DNA of 64,000 nt from UBA4951 sp963616935 (lineage in GTDB: Bacteria > Bacillota_I > Bacilli_A > RFN20 > CAG-826). The notes beneath the pieces were generated by a model. The model was given only the letters and a program-made list of their open reading frames with translations, was not told where the DNA came from and did not search any database. The position numbers and the translations under genes were made by a program. Location of the stretch: assembly GCA_963616935.1 (NCBI GenBank), contig CAVEMS010000001.1, positions 1 to 64,000 on the forward strand. Direction: 5' to 3'. Positions 44,493-52,905 of this stretch are shown piece by piece. Numbering within the stretch: position 1 is the first letter of the stretch; every line of letters begins with the position of its first letter.

Positions 44493-46271
44493 ATGGAAAA
44501 CATCGAAACAGTTTATGGGGAGAATGTGGATTTAAAGAACCCTCTTCCTGAGCATCCCAATCCTTATTTTGAGCGTGAGTCTTTTTTGAACTTAAATGGG
44601 CCTTGGAGCTTTAACTTATCCCAAGAGCCTTCTTTGGGTGTCATATATGAACGAGAGATAACTGTCCCTTTTAGCGTCGAGACGAGGCTTAGCGGCATCA
44701 GTACGAAAGTCTCCGCATCGGACTATATGCATTATAAGAAAGTGGTGGAGGTGCCTAGCGATAAAAGGGATTCTGTCGCCCATTTGGTTTTTATAGCGAT
44801 TGATCAGCGCGCGGAGATATATATCGATGGCGAGAAGCTTGGGGAAAACGACTTCGGCTATATCCCATTTGAGCTATATTTCCCGATAAACGGAAGAGAA
44901 AAGATAACGATTGAGGTGCTCGCTCATGACGATACCGATAGCCCTTTCTACGCAAGAGGGAAACAAAGCAATAATCCGGGCGGGGTTTGGTATCATCCGA
45001 CCTCTGGCATCTGGGGGAGCGTTTATTTGGAATTATTGCCAGCGAAAGGATATATCGAACATATCGGCGTATCCGCCGATTACGAGACGAAGACGGTGAG
45101 TTTTTCTACCAAAACGAAAGGAGAAAAGCTCAAAACGAAAATCGATGTTTTCTTTGATGGGAAGAAGATCAAGGAAATCGAGTTCGTTGATACTCAAGAT
45201 ATAGAGATCGACTTGAGCGATTCTTTCTATCCATGGAACGCCGAAAATCCGAATTTATATCATTACGAGGTGCATTATGGGGAAGACCTGGTCAAAGGGG
45301 TTTTCGCCTTCAGGAAAATCGAAAGAAAGAGGATAGAAGATATCCAAATGATATTCGTAAACGACGAGCCGACATTCCTAAGCGCCTTGCTCGATCAGGG
45401 ATATTATCCAGAAAGCGGACTTACGCCGCCTTCCGTCGAAGCGATGGAAAACGACATAAAGACTGCTAAAAAGATGGGTTTTAACACCCTTAGGAAGCAT
45501 ATCAAAATCGAGCCGATGCGCTGGTATTATCTATGTGATTCCTTGGGGATGTACGTAATTCAAGATTTCGTCAGCGGTGGCTCCAAATATTCCGCCCCTT
45601 GGATCGGGGCGATCCCTTTTTGCTTCCATTTCGCCAAGATAAACGACAGCCATCCAAAGAGGTTAGGCAGGCATTTAAAGGAATCGAGGGACCATTTCGA
45701 AGAGGAGATGTCTAGGACATATGAACATCTAAAAAACGTGTCATCGATCATCGCTTGGACCCTCTTTAATGAGGGATGGGGACAATTCGAGACGGTTAGA
45801 CTAACCGAAAAGCTTCGTTCTTGGAACGACGGCAGGCTGATAGACTCTTCTTCCGGCTGGTACGATAAGAAAGTCGGGGACTTCTCTTCCTATCACATCT
45901 ATTGGAAACCACTTAAGATGAAAAAAGACGAAAACAGGATTCTTTCTCTTTCGGAATTCGGCGGATATGCGATGCCCGTCAAAGACCACATTGCCACCGA
46001 TAAGCAATTCGGATATGGGAGATACCATAAGAGCGAGGAAGAACTCAGTTCGGTAATCGGGCGCGCTTACGAAGCGGTTAGAAGACTCATCAAAGAGAAA
46101 GGACTCGGAGTTTCCGTCTATACCCAATTAACCGATGTCGAAGGCGAAATAAACGGTTTATTGACTTATGACCGCAAAATCCTAAAAGGGAACATCGAGG
46201 CGTTAACGAAGATAAATGAATCGCTATATGAGGAGTATCGCGATTTATACAAGAAACTTTCCGATAAATAG
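44493..46271 (+). CDS. Glycoside hydrolase family 2 (beta-galactosidase/glucuronidase type), 592 aa
   Basis: It has the N-terminal jelly-roll sugar-binding domain (LNGPWSFNLSQEP), the Ig-like middle domain and a C-terminal TIM barrel. The acid/base is Glu427 in TLFNEGWGQF, and the nucleophile is Glu488 in LSLSEFGGYA. No signal peptide is present, so it acts on imported oligosaccharides. The sugar specificity cannot be fixed. The start at 44493 agrees with the family N-terminus, and an ORF extension to 44415 would run through the promoter. Confidence 0.88.
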   Translation: MENIETVYGENVDLKNPLPEHPNPYFERESFLNLNGPWSFNLSQEPSLGVIYEREITVPFSVETRLSGISTKVSASDYMHYKKVVEVPSDKRDSVAHLVFIAIDQRAEIYIDGEKLGENDFGYIPFELYFPINGREKITIEVLAHDDTDSPFYARGKQSNNPGGVWYHPTSGIWGSVYLELLPAKGYIEHIGVSADYETKTVSFSTKTKGEKLKTKIDVFFDGKKIKEIEFVDTQDIEIDLSDSFYPWNAENPNLYHYEVHYGEDLVKGVFAFRKIERKRIEDIQMIFVNDEPTFLSALLDQGYYPESGLTPPSVEAMENDIKTAKKMGFNTLRKHIKIEPMRWYYLCDSLGMYVIQDFVSGGSKYSAPWIGAIPFCFHFAKINDSHPKRLGRHLKESRDHFEEEMSRTYEHLKNVSSIIAWTLFNEGWGQFETVRLTEKLRSWNDGRLIDSSSGWYDKKVGDFSSYHIYWKPLKMKKDENRILSLSEFGGYAMPVKDHIATDKQFGYGRYHKSEEELSSVIGRAYEAVRRLIKEKGLGVSVYTQLTDVEGEINGLLTYDRKILKGNIEALTKINESLYEEYRDLYKKLSDK

Positions 46272-46349
46272 CGAAGTTTTGGAATTCTTTATCGTTTATC
46301 CGACTAGTGAATCTTATTTTTCCAAGCGACTTTATGTATAATTTCGCCT

Positions 46350-47129
46350 ATGGTTAAAGCGGCTTTCTTCGATATCGATAACACAATCTACGATCATAAG
46401 AACAAAAGATGGGATTCTGAAAGCCTTGAGGCGATAAAGGAACTAAAGAAAAAAGGCATCAAGGTGTTTTTGTCGACTGCTAGGCCTTATGCGTCCTTCG
46501 TTCCCTTTGGCGCTTTGGACTTAGGAATCGAATGGGATGGGTACGTCGCTAGTTCTGGTGGGATTGCCGTCGTTGGAGAAGAGACGGTCTTCAAAACAAC
46601 GGTTAGGAAAGAAGACGTTGAGAAGTTTAAAGAACTTTGTCATTACCATCATCAGACGATGGAGTTCGTCGGTGAGAAGGAAAGAAAACTATTCGCGTCA
46701 CTGACGAAGAACGCGAAAACGTATTATTACGGCATATTTCATGACACGATCCCCGAAGTCGATAAGGATTTCTCAGACGATTGCATAGCCTTGATGCTAT
46801 TCATCGATAAGAAATACGATCGTCGTTTCGAAAGGCTTTTCCCGCATCTTTGCTTCTATAGATTTTTCGACACAGCGGTCGATGTATACGAGGTTCCGCA
46901 CAAAAAAGGAGACGGAATTGCGGCGATTTTGCGATATTTCAATATTGGAAAAGATGAAGCGATTGCCTTTGGAGATGGGATTCAGGACATTTCAATGGCG
47001 AGCGAAGTCGGGCATTTCGTCGCTATGGGGAACGCTCAAGAGCAAGTCAAAAAAGCGGCCTCTTTCGTGACTCTTCCAGTTTGGGAAAGCGGAGTCAAAG
47101 AAGGGTTAGTTAAATTGGGATTAATTTAA
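46350..47129 (+). CDS. HAD-superfamily (Cof-type, IIB cap) phosphatase, 259 aa
   Basis: Motif I is FFDIDNTIYD, with Asn in place of the usual Gly (DIDNT), motif II is LSTARP and motif IV is GDGIQDISMA, followed by AMGNA, which is typical of Cof-type sugar-phosphate phosphatases. TATAAT at 46337-46342 lies 7 bases before the ATG and no Shine-Dalgarno is present, so the mRNA is probably leaderless. The substrate is unknown. Confidence 0.85.
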   Translation: MVKAAFFDIDNTIYDHKNKRWDSESLEAIKELKKKGIKVFLSTARPYASFVPFGALDLGIEWDGYVASSGGIAVVGEETVFKTTVRKEDVEKFKELCHYHHQTMEFVGEKERKLFASLTKNAKTYYYGIFHDTIPEVDKDFSDDCIALMLFIDKKYDRRFERLFPHLCFYRFFDTAVDVYEVPHKKGDGIAAILRYFNIGKDEAIAFGDGIQDISMASEVGHFVAMGNAQEQVKKAASFVTLPVWESGVKEGLVKLGLI

Positions 47130-47165
47130 TCCCACTTTCTAACCCTATATGCGATAATCTTGCCC

Positions 47166-49787
47166 ATGGGAAGAAGCGACCAAAAGAAAACTCCATATGT
47201 CGACGCCATTCGCAAATACGTAAAAGAAGACGTTTCGCCTTTCGATGTCCCAGGACATCATATGGGCAACATCGACAATGCGGCGACCGATTTATTCGGG
47301 CGCGAGGTATATCGTTGCGATTTGAATGCGCCTCTTGGCATGGACACGTTGTCGCAGCCTGGCGGCGTCATCAAAGAAGCCACGGGCCTGTTGGCGGAAG
47401 CGTGCCACGCTGATCACGCCTTCTTTTTGATCAATGGCACCTCGAGTGGCATCATCGCCATGATTCTGACGGCCGTCAAAGCGGGCGAGAAGATTCTTTT
47501 GCCTCGCAACGTTCATAAATCGATAATCAATGCGATCGTTTTGTCTGGCGCCATTCCGGTATATGTGATGCCAGCCATCGATCAGGATTTGGAAATCGCC
47601 AACCAGCCATCGCTTGAGGATTGGAAGAAGGCGATAAACAAAAACCCCAGCGCAAAAGCGGTTTTCGTCATCAATCCGACCTATTTCGGCTCCGTCGGAC
47701 CGCTTAAGCAGATAGTCGATTACGCCCATTCGAAGGGAATGGCCGTTCTTTGCGACGAAGCCCATGGTGCCCATTATTATTTCCATCTTCCGAATCAGCC
47801 TCTTAGCGCGATGGATGCCGGCGCGGATATGTCGAGCGTCTCTTTCCATAAGACCGCCGGTTCTTTGACTCAAAGCAGCGTTTTGCTTATGCATACCGAA
47901 AGATTTTCGCCAGAAGACGTTCAGGTTTCGCTAAACATCATCAACACTACCTCGCCAAGCACGATATTGATGGCCTCAATCGATGCCGCAAGGGCCTATA
48001 TGGCCTCGAATGAGGGCAAAAAGGCGATGGAAGAAACGTATCGTCTTAGCAAATACGCCAGAAACGAAATCAAGAAAATACCTGGTTTCCTAGATAAGGG
48101 GAAAAGGCATTTCTTGGCCAATGGCTCATATGATTACGACGAAAGCAAACTCGTTATCGGCATCGACAAATTGGATTTGGATGGTTTTGATCTATATCGT
48201 TTGCTCAAAGAGAAATACGAAATCCAGATGGAACTTGCCGAGACTTATGCGATTTTGGGCATATTGGCTATCGGAACGAAGAAGAAGCACATCGATCGTT
48301 TGATAGAAGCGCTCAAAGACATATCCAAGGAGCATTATCATCCGGAGCTTAAGTACGAGGACCATCATTTCGACAATACCTTCCCATTCCAACTAGTACG
48401 TCCAAGGAGCGCTTTCCATGCGCCTGGCAAAATCCTTCCAATCAACGAATGCGTGGGTTATATATCGAAAGAGCAAGTGATGATGTATCCGCCTGGCATA
48501 CCTTTGATCGCGCCAGGTGAGGTATGGAGCAAGGAACTAGTTGATAGGGTCGTCTTCTTCAAAAAGAGGCAAGAGAAGGGGATGAAGCTCCTTTCCTCCT
48601 ACCCAAACGGCTTTCAAGTCATCGATAACGCCAAGTGGAAGAGATTCCCGACTTATGAGAAGAGGCTTCATGATTATTGGAAGAGCAAGAAGACGCTTCC
48701 GGCGCTAGATGGATATACCTTGCCATTTGAAGGTGATAAGCATAGCGCGACCCTCATTCTTATGCCCTTTAGGAAAGACACCTGGAGAGATGGCGCCATT
48801 CCGGCCACTAAAGCGTATATCGACGTCATTAAAGCGGTATCCGCCCACGAAAAGGTCTATGTCGGAATCCATCCTTCCATTTATCGCAAAATCGCACCTT
48901 TGTTCCAGGATATCCCGAATGTTTCGCTATTGTCGATCCGCTATAACGACGCTTGGGCGAGGGACAATATGCCTCTTTTCCTAACCAATGGGCATCAAAT
49001 AAGGACCGTCGATTTCCGCTTCAACGCTTGGGGTGGAACGGTTGATGGGCTATATAGTAACTATCGCGACGACGATAAACTTGGGCAAACGATCAGCAAA
49101 CGGTTGAAATTATTGTCCTATTATCATCCTTCCTTCGTCTTGGAAGGGGGATCGATCGCTAGCGATGGCGAAGGGACGATCATCGCCACCGAGGCATGCC
49201 TTCTTTCGAAGGGAAGGAATCCCACTTTACGGAAAGAAGAAATCGAAGAGACGCTTCGAGAGTATTTAGGCGCTGAGAAGATCGTTTGGGTGCCGCACGG
49301 CATCTATCAAGACGAAACGAATGAGCATATCGATAATATGGTGGCCTATATTAAGCCAGATGAAGTGCTAATGGCTTGGACGGATGACAAGAAGGATCCG
49401 CAACACCGATATTGCGTGGAGACCTATCGCGCTTTAGCGAAAGCCAAGGATGCGAAGGGGAGACCGTTTATCATCCATAAGATGCCGTTACCGAATCCGC
49501 CATTGCATCTTAGCAAAGAAGAAACGATGGGGCTACGAGTCAGCAAATCGACTTTGGATAAACGGGTTGCCGGGAGGCGTTTGGCGGCTTCTTATATCAA
49601 TTTCTATCAAGGAAATGATTTCGTGGTGATGCCTTCTTTCGGCGTCAAGGAAGACGCCCTTGCCAAAGCGATGATGGAAGAACTTTTCCCGAATAAAGAG
49701 ATCCATCAGATCGATAGCCTTGAAATATTGCTAGGCGGAGGCAATATCCATTGCATCACGATGCAGATACCGGAGGTCAAAAAATGA
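47166..49787 (+). CDS. speA-aguA: Fusion of arginine decarboxylase and agmatine deiminase, 873 aa
   Basis: Residues 1-485 are a PLP-dependent Orn/Lys/Arg decarboxylase: FDVPGHHMGN at the N-terminus, DEAHGAH with Asp197, SFHK with the PLP Lys229, and the C-terminal domain FHAPGKILP and MMYPPGIPLIAPGE. Residues of about 515-873 are an agmatine deiminase (PAD fold): NDAWARDNMP with Arg599 and Asp600, NEHIDN with His721 and GGGNIHC with Cys863. Arginine would become agmatine and then N-carbamoylputrescine in one chain. The next gene overlaps by 4 bases and finishes the route to putrescine. GATAAT lies 7 bases before the ATG. The exact decarboxylase substrate (arginine) is inferred from the fused domain. 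Confidence 0.9.
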   Translation: MGRSDQKKTPYVDAIRKYVKEDVSPFDVPGHHMGNIDNAATDLFGREVYRCDLNAPLGMDTLSQPGGVIKEATGLLAEACHADHAFFLINGTSSGIIAMILTAVKAGEKILLPRNVHKSIINAIVLSGAIPVYVMPAIDQDLEIANQPSLEDWKKAINKNPSAKAVFVINPTYFGSVGPLKQIVDYAHSKGMAVLCDEAHGAHYYFHLPNQPLSAMDAGADMSSVSFHKTAGSLTQSSVLLMHTERFSPEDVQVSLNIINTTSPSTILMASIDAARAYMASNEGKKAMEETYRLSKYARNEIKKIPGFLDKGKRHFLANGSYDYDESKLVIGIDKLDLDGFDLYRLLKEKYEIQMELAETYAILGILAIGTKKKHIDRLIEALKDISKEHYHPELKYEDHHFDNTFPFQLVRPRSAFHAPGKILPINECVGYISKEQVMMYPPGIPLIAPGEVWSKELVDRVVFFKKRQEKGMKLLSSYPNGFQVIDNAKWKRFPTYEKRLHDYWKSKKTLPALDGYTLPFEGDKHSATLILMPFRKDTWRDGAIPATKAYIDVIKAVSAHEKVYVGIHPSIYRKIAPLFQDIPNVSLLSIRYNDAWARDNMPLFLTNGHQIRTVDFRFNAWGGTVDGLYSNYRDDDKLGQTISKRLKLLSYYHPSFVLEGGSIASDGEGTIIATEACLLSKGRNPTLRKEEIEETLREYLGAEKIVWVPHGIYQDETNEHIDNMVAYIKPDEVLMAWTDDKKDPQHRYCVETYRALAKAKDAKGRPFIIHKMPLPNPPLHLSKEETMGLRVSKSTLDKRVAGRRLAASYINFYQGNDFVVMPSFGVKEDALAKAMMEELFPNKEIHQIDSLEILLGGGNIHCITMQIPEVKK

Positions 49788-50650
49788 TCGTCAAAGTGGC
49801 AATAACGCAGTTTTCGATGTCTTCGGAGTATGAAGAAAACATCAAAAAAGCCAAAAATCTAGTGCAAAACGCGGCTAAAAATGGCGCGAACGTGGTTTTG
49901 CTTCCTGAGCTATTCGAAGGCAAATATTTTTGCCAGATCGAGGATTACGCCAATTTCGATTTGGCGGAAGAGGTGGCGGAATCGAAAACCATCAAAACCT
50001 TTCAAGAGGTTGCGAAAGAGAATAATGTCGTCTTGCCGATTTCCTTTTTCGAAAGAAGCGGCAACTCCTATTTCAATTCCATGGCGATGATCGATAGCGA
50101 CGGCTCTTTGCTTGGCGTATATAGGAAGAGTCATATTCCAACCGGCGAATGCTATGAAGAAAAGTTCTATTTCACGCCCGGTGACACTGGCTTTAAGACA
50201 TTCAAGACGCATTTTGGGATGATAGGGGTTGGCATCTGCTGGGATCAATGGTTCCCAGAAGCTGCCAGAATCATGGCTTTACAAGGGGCCGAACTCCTTT
50301 TGTATCCGACGGCGATTGGGTCTGAGCCGGTGCTCCCAAAGGATAGCAAGCCTCATTGGCAAAACGTCATGAAGGGCCATGCGGCCGCCAATATGGTTCC
50401 GGTTTTGGCTTCTAACCGTGTTGGCATCGAAAAAGCGAAAAACAGCGAGATGAAGTTCTTTGGCTCTTCATTCATTTGCGATAACCATGGCGAAATGGTG
50501 ACGGAGATGGATAGAGAAGAAGAAGGATATAGAGTTGCCTCATTCGATTTGGAAACACTAAAGAAAGAAAGAAGAGATTGGGGAGTCTATCGCGATCGAA
50601 GAATCGATTTATATGATCCGATTCTGACGACGGATGGAAAGAAAAACTAA
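49784..50650 (+). CDS. aguB: N-carbamoylputrescine amidase, 288 aa
   Basis: This nitrilase-fold amidohydrolase has the triad Glu42 (LLPELFEG), Lys115 (YRKSHIP) and Cys152 (GICWDQWFPE). The sequence FTPGDTGFKTF and the Cys region resemble AguB closely. It releases putrescine, ammonia and CO2 from N-carbamoylputrescine. The start at 49784 is set by GGAGGT 6 bases before it and by the ATGA overlap with the fusion gene. An ORF opening at 49751 is rejected. Confidence 0.93.
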   Translation: MIVKVAITQFSMSSEYEENIKKAKNLVQNAAKNGANVVLLPELFEGKYFCQIEDYANFDLAEEVAESKTIKTFQEVAKENNVVLPISFFERSGNSYFNSMAMIDSDGSLLGVYRKSHIPTGECYEEKFYFTPGDTGFKTFKTHFGMIGVGICWDQWFPEAARIMALQGAELLLYPTAIGSEPVLPKDSKPHWQNVMKGHAAANMVPVLASNRVGIEKAKNSEMKFFGSSFICDNHGEMVTEMDREEEGYRVASFDLETLKKERRDWGVYRDRRIDLYDPILTTDGKKN

Positions 50651-50660
50651 GCGCCGAATT

Positions 50661-50696
50661 GTCTTAAAAATGTGAAAATTTCAGCAAGACTTTTTT
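50661..50696 (+). terminator. Probable terminator after aguB
   Basis: GTCTT and AAGAC enclose an inner TGAAAATTTCA dyad, and the structure ends in TTTTTT. The stem is A/T-rich, so strength is uncertain. Confidence 0.6.
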
Positions 50697-50835
50697 AAAA
50701 ATCCACTAATTATCGAATTTTTGGAAAAACATATTCTTGAAGCAAAGCAGAAGAATAAAGGGCAACGAATTTTGTATCGTGTAGGCAGTATTTTCGCATG
50801 TAACAATTCGAAAAGTTTCTTCTTTTTCTGCGCTC

Positions 50836-50873
50836 GTTAAGTAAGCTATCGCTAACCGTTTTGGGGTTCCTTA
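50836..50873 (+). ncRNA. Possible structured leader before mntP
   Basis: GTAAG and CTTAC flank an inner AACC/GGTT pair within 40 bases, about 40 bases before the ATG. The TAGAAT box at 50890-50895 lies after it, so this could be promoter-region DNA rather than RNA. No yybP-ykoY manganese riboswitch consensus is visible. Confidence 0.25.
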
Positions 50874-50910
50874 CGACACGTTTAGGCATTAGAATATCGC
50901 AGTTCTTTTT

Positions 50911-51525
50911 ATGCTTTGGTTAAGTAACGCATTCATACTCGGATTCGCCTTGGCGATGGACTGTTTTGCGCTAAGCATCGCCGATGGTTTGGTCTTCGGA
51001 AACATCAAGAAGAGAAAATATTTCTTCATCGCCGGCGTTTTCGGCGTTTTCCAGGGGTTAATGCCATTAATTGGGTTCTTGCTTGGACAGATATTCGCCG
51101 AATGGATAGATAAGTACGATCACTGGATTGGCTTTGCATTGCTCGCCTTGATTGGCCTTAAGATGGTATACGATGGCATCAAGGGGATCGTTAAACCGGA
51201 GGAAGAGAAACCGGAGACCTTCTCTTATCCGAAAGTGTTGTTACAAGGGGTGGCCGATAGCATCGACGCTTTAGCGGTCGGCATCGCCATGTATTCCAAT
51301 CTCGGCCTCGAGCCTCAGAATGCGCAAGGATATGAAGTCTATATCGCTTTCTTCATCATATGTTTCATGTCTTTCGCCATATCGCTTGCCGGATTGTTCG
51401 GAGGCCGTTTCTTCAATCGTTTGTTGCATGGCAAAATCAGCATTTGCAATTTTATTGGCGGACTCATTTTGGTGCTTTTAGGCGTGTTCATTCTCTTAGA
51501 GGGACTTGGCATCGTTAATTTTTAG
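50911..51525 (+). CDS. mntP: Manganese efflux pump MntP (DUF204 duplicated fold), 204 aa
   Basis: It has six membrane segments in two inverted halves with the paired motifs FALAMDCFALSIADG and GVADSIDALAVGIAM, whose Asp residues line the metal path. It exports Mn2+. The start is the first ATG and no Shine-Dalgarno is clear. Confidence 0.9.
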   Translation: MLWLSNAFILGFALAMDCFALSIADGLVFGNIKKRKYFFIAGVFGVFQGLMPLIGFLLGQIFAEWIDKYDHWIGFALLALIGLKMVYDGIKGIVKPEEEKPETFSYPKVLLQGVADSIDALAVGIAMYSNLGLEPQNAQGYEVYIAFFIICFMSFAISLAGLFGGRFFNRLLHGKISICNFIGGLILVLLGVFILLEGLGIVNF

Positions 51526-51705
51526 TGTTTCTCTAACGCCTTATTTATCGTTATTCGAAAAATCTACGGAAAAGTTGGTAGATAGGGTCTATTTGGAGTT
51601 GGAAAGCGCACGTAGATGCAACAATGCGTTTGTCCGTGATCGATATCTTTTATTGCGATTAATAAGAAGCAAAACGGTGCTCGTGGATCCCTCCAGCCTT
51701 GTTAC

Positions 51706-51897
51706 ATAATCGGAATTAGAAAGACGAAGACGGGCGAGGGGATGTTCGACTACCGCGTCAATCTGCTCGCGACCAACAGGAGGTTAGAACGATGCTCATA
51801 GACCCATCCGATGGAGATCGTCCGTCCGTGGGATGAGGTATTCCCCGAGTACAAGAGGAGGATGGAGGGGAGGAAGATCCCCGAATCCATTAAATGA
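51706..51897 (+). pseudogene. GC-richer gene remnant with internal stop
   Basis: One frame reads RKTKTGEGMFDYRVNLLATN, then an in-frame TAG at 51799-51801, then MEIVRPWDEVFPEYKRRMEG to a TGA at 51895. It has no start or ribosome site and its base composition is richer in G and C than the neighbours (36 of 60 at 51721-51780). It looks like the C-terminal debris of a longer gene, and the family is not recognised. Its end overlaps the convergent HAD gene by 8 bases. The stretch 51526-51705 shows nothing else. Confidence 0.45.
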
Positions 51898-52747
51898 TTT
51901 TCTTTATATCGTCGAATGAGGAGACCATCTTGCAGCAATCTTTGTCGAGTTTTGATTCGATGATATTTCCATCGTTAAAGCCGATTACAGGGAAACCTGC
52001 TAATTTGCCCGAGATAACGCCGGCGGAGCTGTCTTCGATGACGACGGCTTCTTTACTGTCTTTCACGCCTAAACCGCCCGCTATTTCTTTATAGACCCAA
52101 GGATGGGGTTTGACGGCGAATTCACCTATGGTTCCGTATTGACCTGGTTCTTTTCTCTTGCCGCCCGTTATTATCGCATCGTAGAACTCCAAGGGATCGC
52201 CCATATCCAAGGTCCTGAAAGCGGATACGATTTCTGGGATCGCCTTATAATCGAGCCCGGAAGTGACAAGGCCGATTTTGATGCCTTTATCTTTTAGATA
52301 CATCAAGAAATCTTTTAGCCCTTCCCTAGGGACGAATGCATTTTCTTTTCCCGTTCCGTTTTGGGCGGCCTGAAGTTCTTCTTTGGCGACGACGTGATAT
52401 AAAGCGGACGCCTCGACGATGCTTTGTTTAAAGCCGTATTTTTTCTTGCAATAGGCCAGGTGTTCGGCGGTGCTGAAGCCTTGCACGTATGGGGCATCTT
52501 CCGATGATAGATGGAAAGAGGGATCACCTAATAGCTTTGCGGTCGTCTTCTCGATGATATAGATCCAGAATTCCTCGCTTTTGACGCTTGTGCCGTCTAA
52601 ATCCATCAGCACGTATTTGATGGTCGATGGCGTAATCGGCTTTTCCCATGGGTAATAGCAATCCACGTCATTTTGGTGGATACCGATCAACGTTTTATCG
52701 TTGCTTTCTATGAAGTCGATGTTATTGAGTTTGTAATCGAATGGCAT
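51890..52747 (-). CDS. HAD-superfamily hydrolase (beta-phosphoglucomutase-like), 285 aa
   Basis: Motif I is LMDLDGTSVKSEEFW, motif II is GLVTSGLDY, the lysine is in VKPHPWVY, and motif IV is VVIEDSSAGVISGKLAGF, with a helical cap between motifs I and II as in the phosphatase/phosphoglucomutase group. About 40 extra residues precede motif I. The start at 52747 has GGAG before it. TTG five codons earlier is less likely. It is convergent with the gene remnant and divergent from the beta-mannosidase. Confidence 0.82.
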   Translation of the reverse strand: MPFDYKLNNIDFIESNDKTLIGIHQNDVDCYYPWEKPITPSTIKYVLMDLDGTSVKSEEFWIYIIEKTTAKLLGDPSFHLSSEDAPYVQGFSTAEHLAYCKKKYGFKQSIVEASALYHVVAKEELQAAQNGTGKENAFVPREGLKDFLMYLKDKGIKIGLVTSGLDYKAIPEIVSAFRTLDMGDPLEFYDAIITGGKRKEPGQYGTIGEFAVKPHPWVYKEIAGGLGVKDSKEAVVIEDSSAGVISGKLAGFPVIGFNDGNIIESKLDKDCCKMVSSFDDIKKII

Positions 52748-52905
52748 ATTTCTTCGCTCCAATGGTGAATTATAATGTCTAGTCTAACGCAAAAAAGCCT
52801 TTGCGTGAAAAAAGCATTTTCATGCTTATTTATCGCCGGCAAACGAAATGATGCGAGTTTAACATTCTAATTGTTGGATATAATCCAAAAGAAAAGGACG
52901 ATCGT

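Noticed and set aside
50821..50910. yybP-ykoY manganese riboswitch before mntP
   Set aside because: A stem can be drawn, but the conserved core bases of that riboswitch are absent, and a -10-like box lies after the stem.
52795..52830. TGAAAA...TTTTCA dyad before the beta-mannosidase as a second cre site
   Set aside because: The spacing and core differ from the cre consensus (17 bases, no central CG), so it is not called as CcpA-binding.
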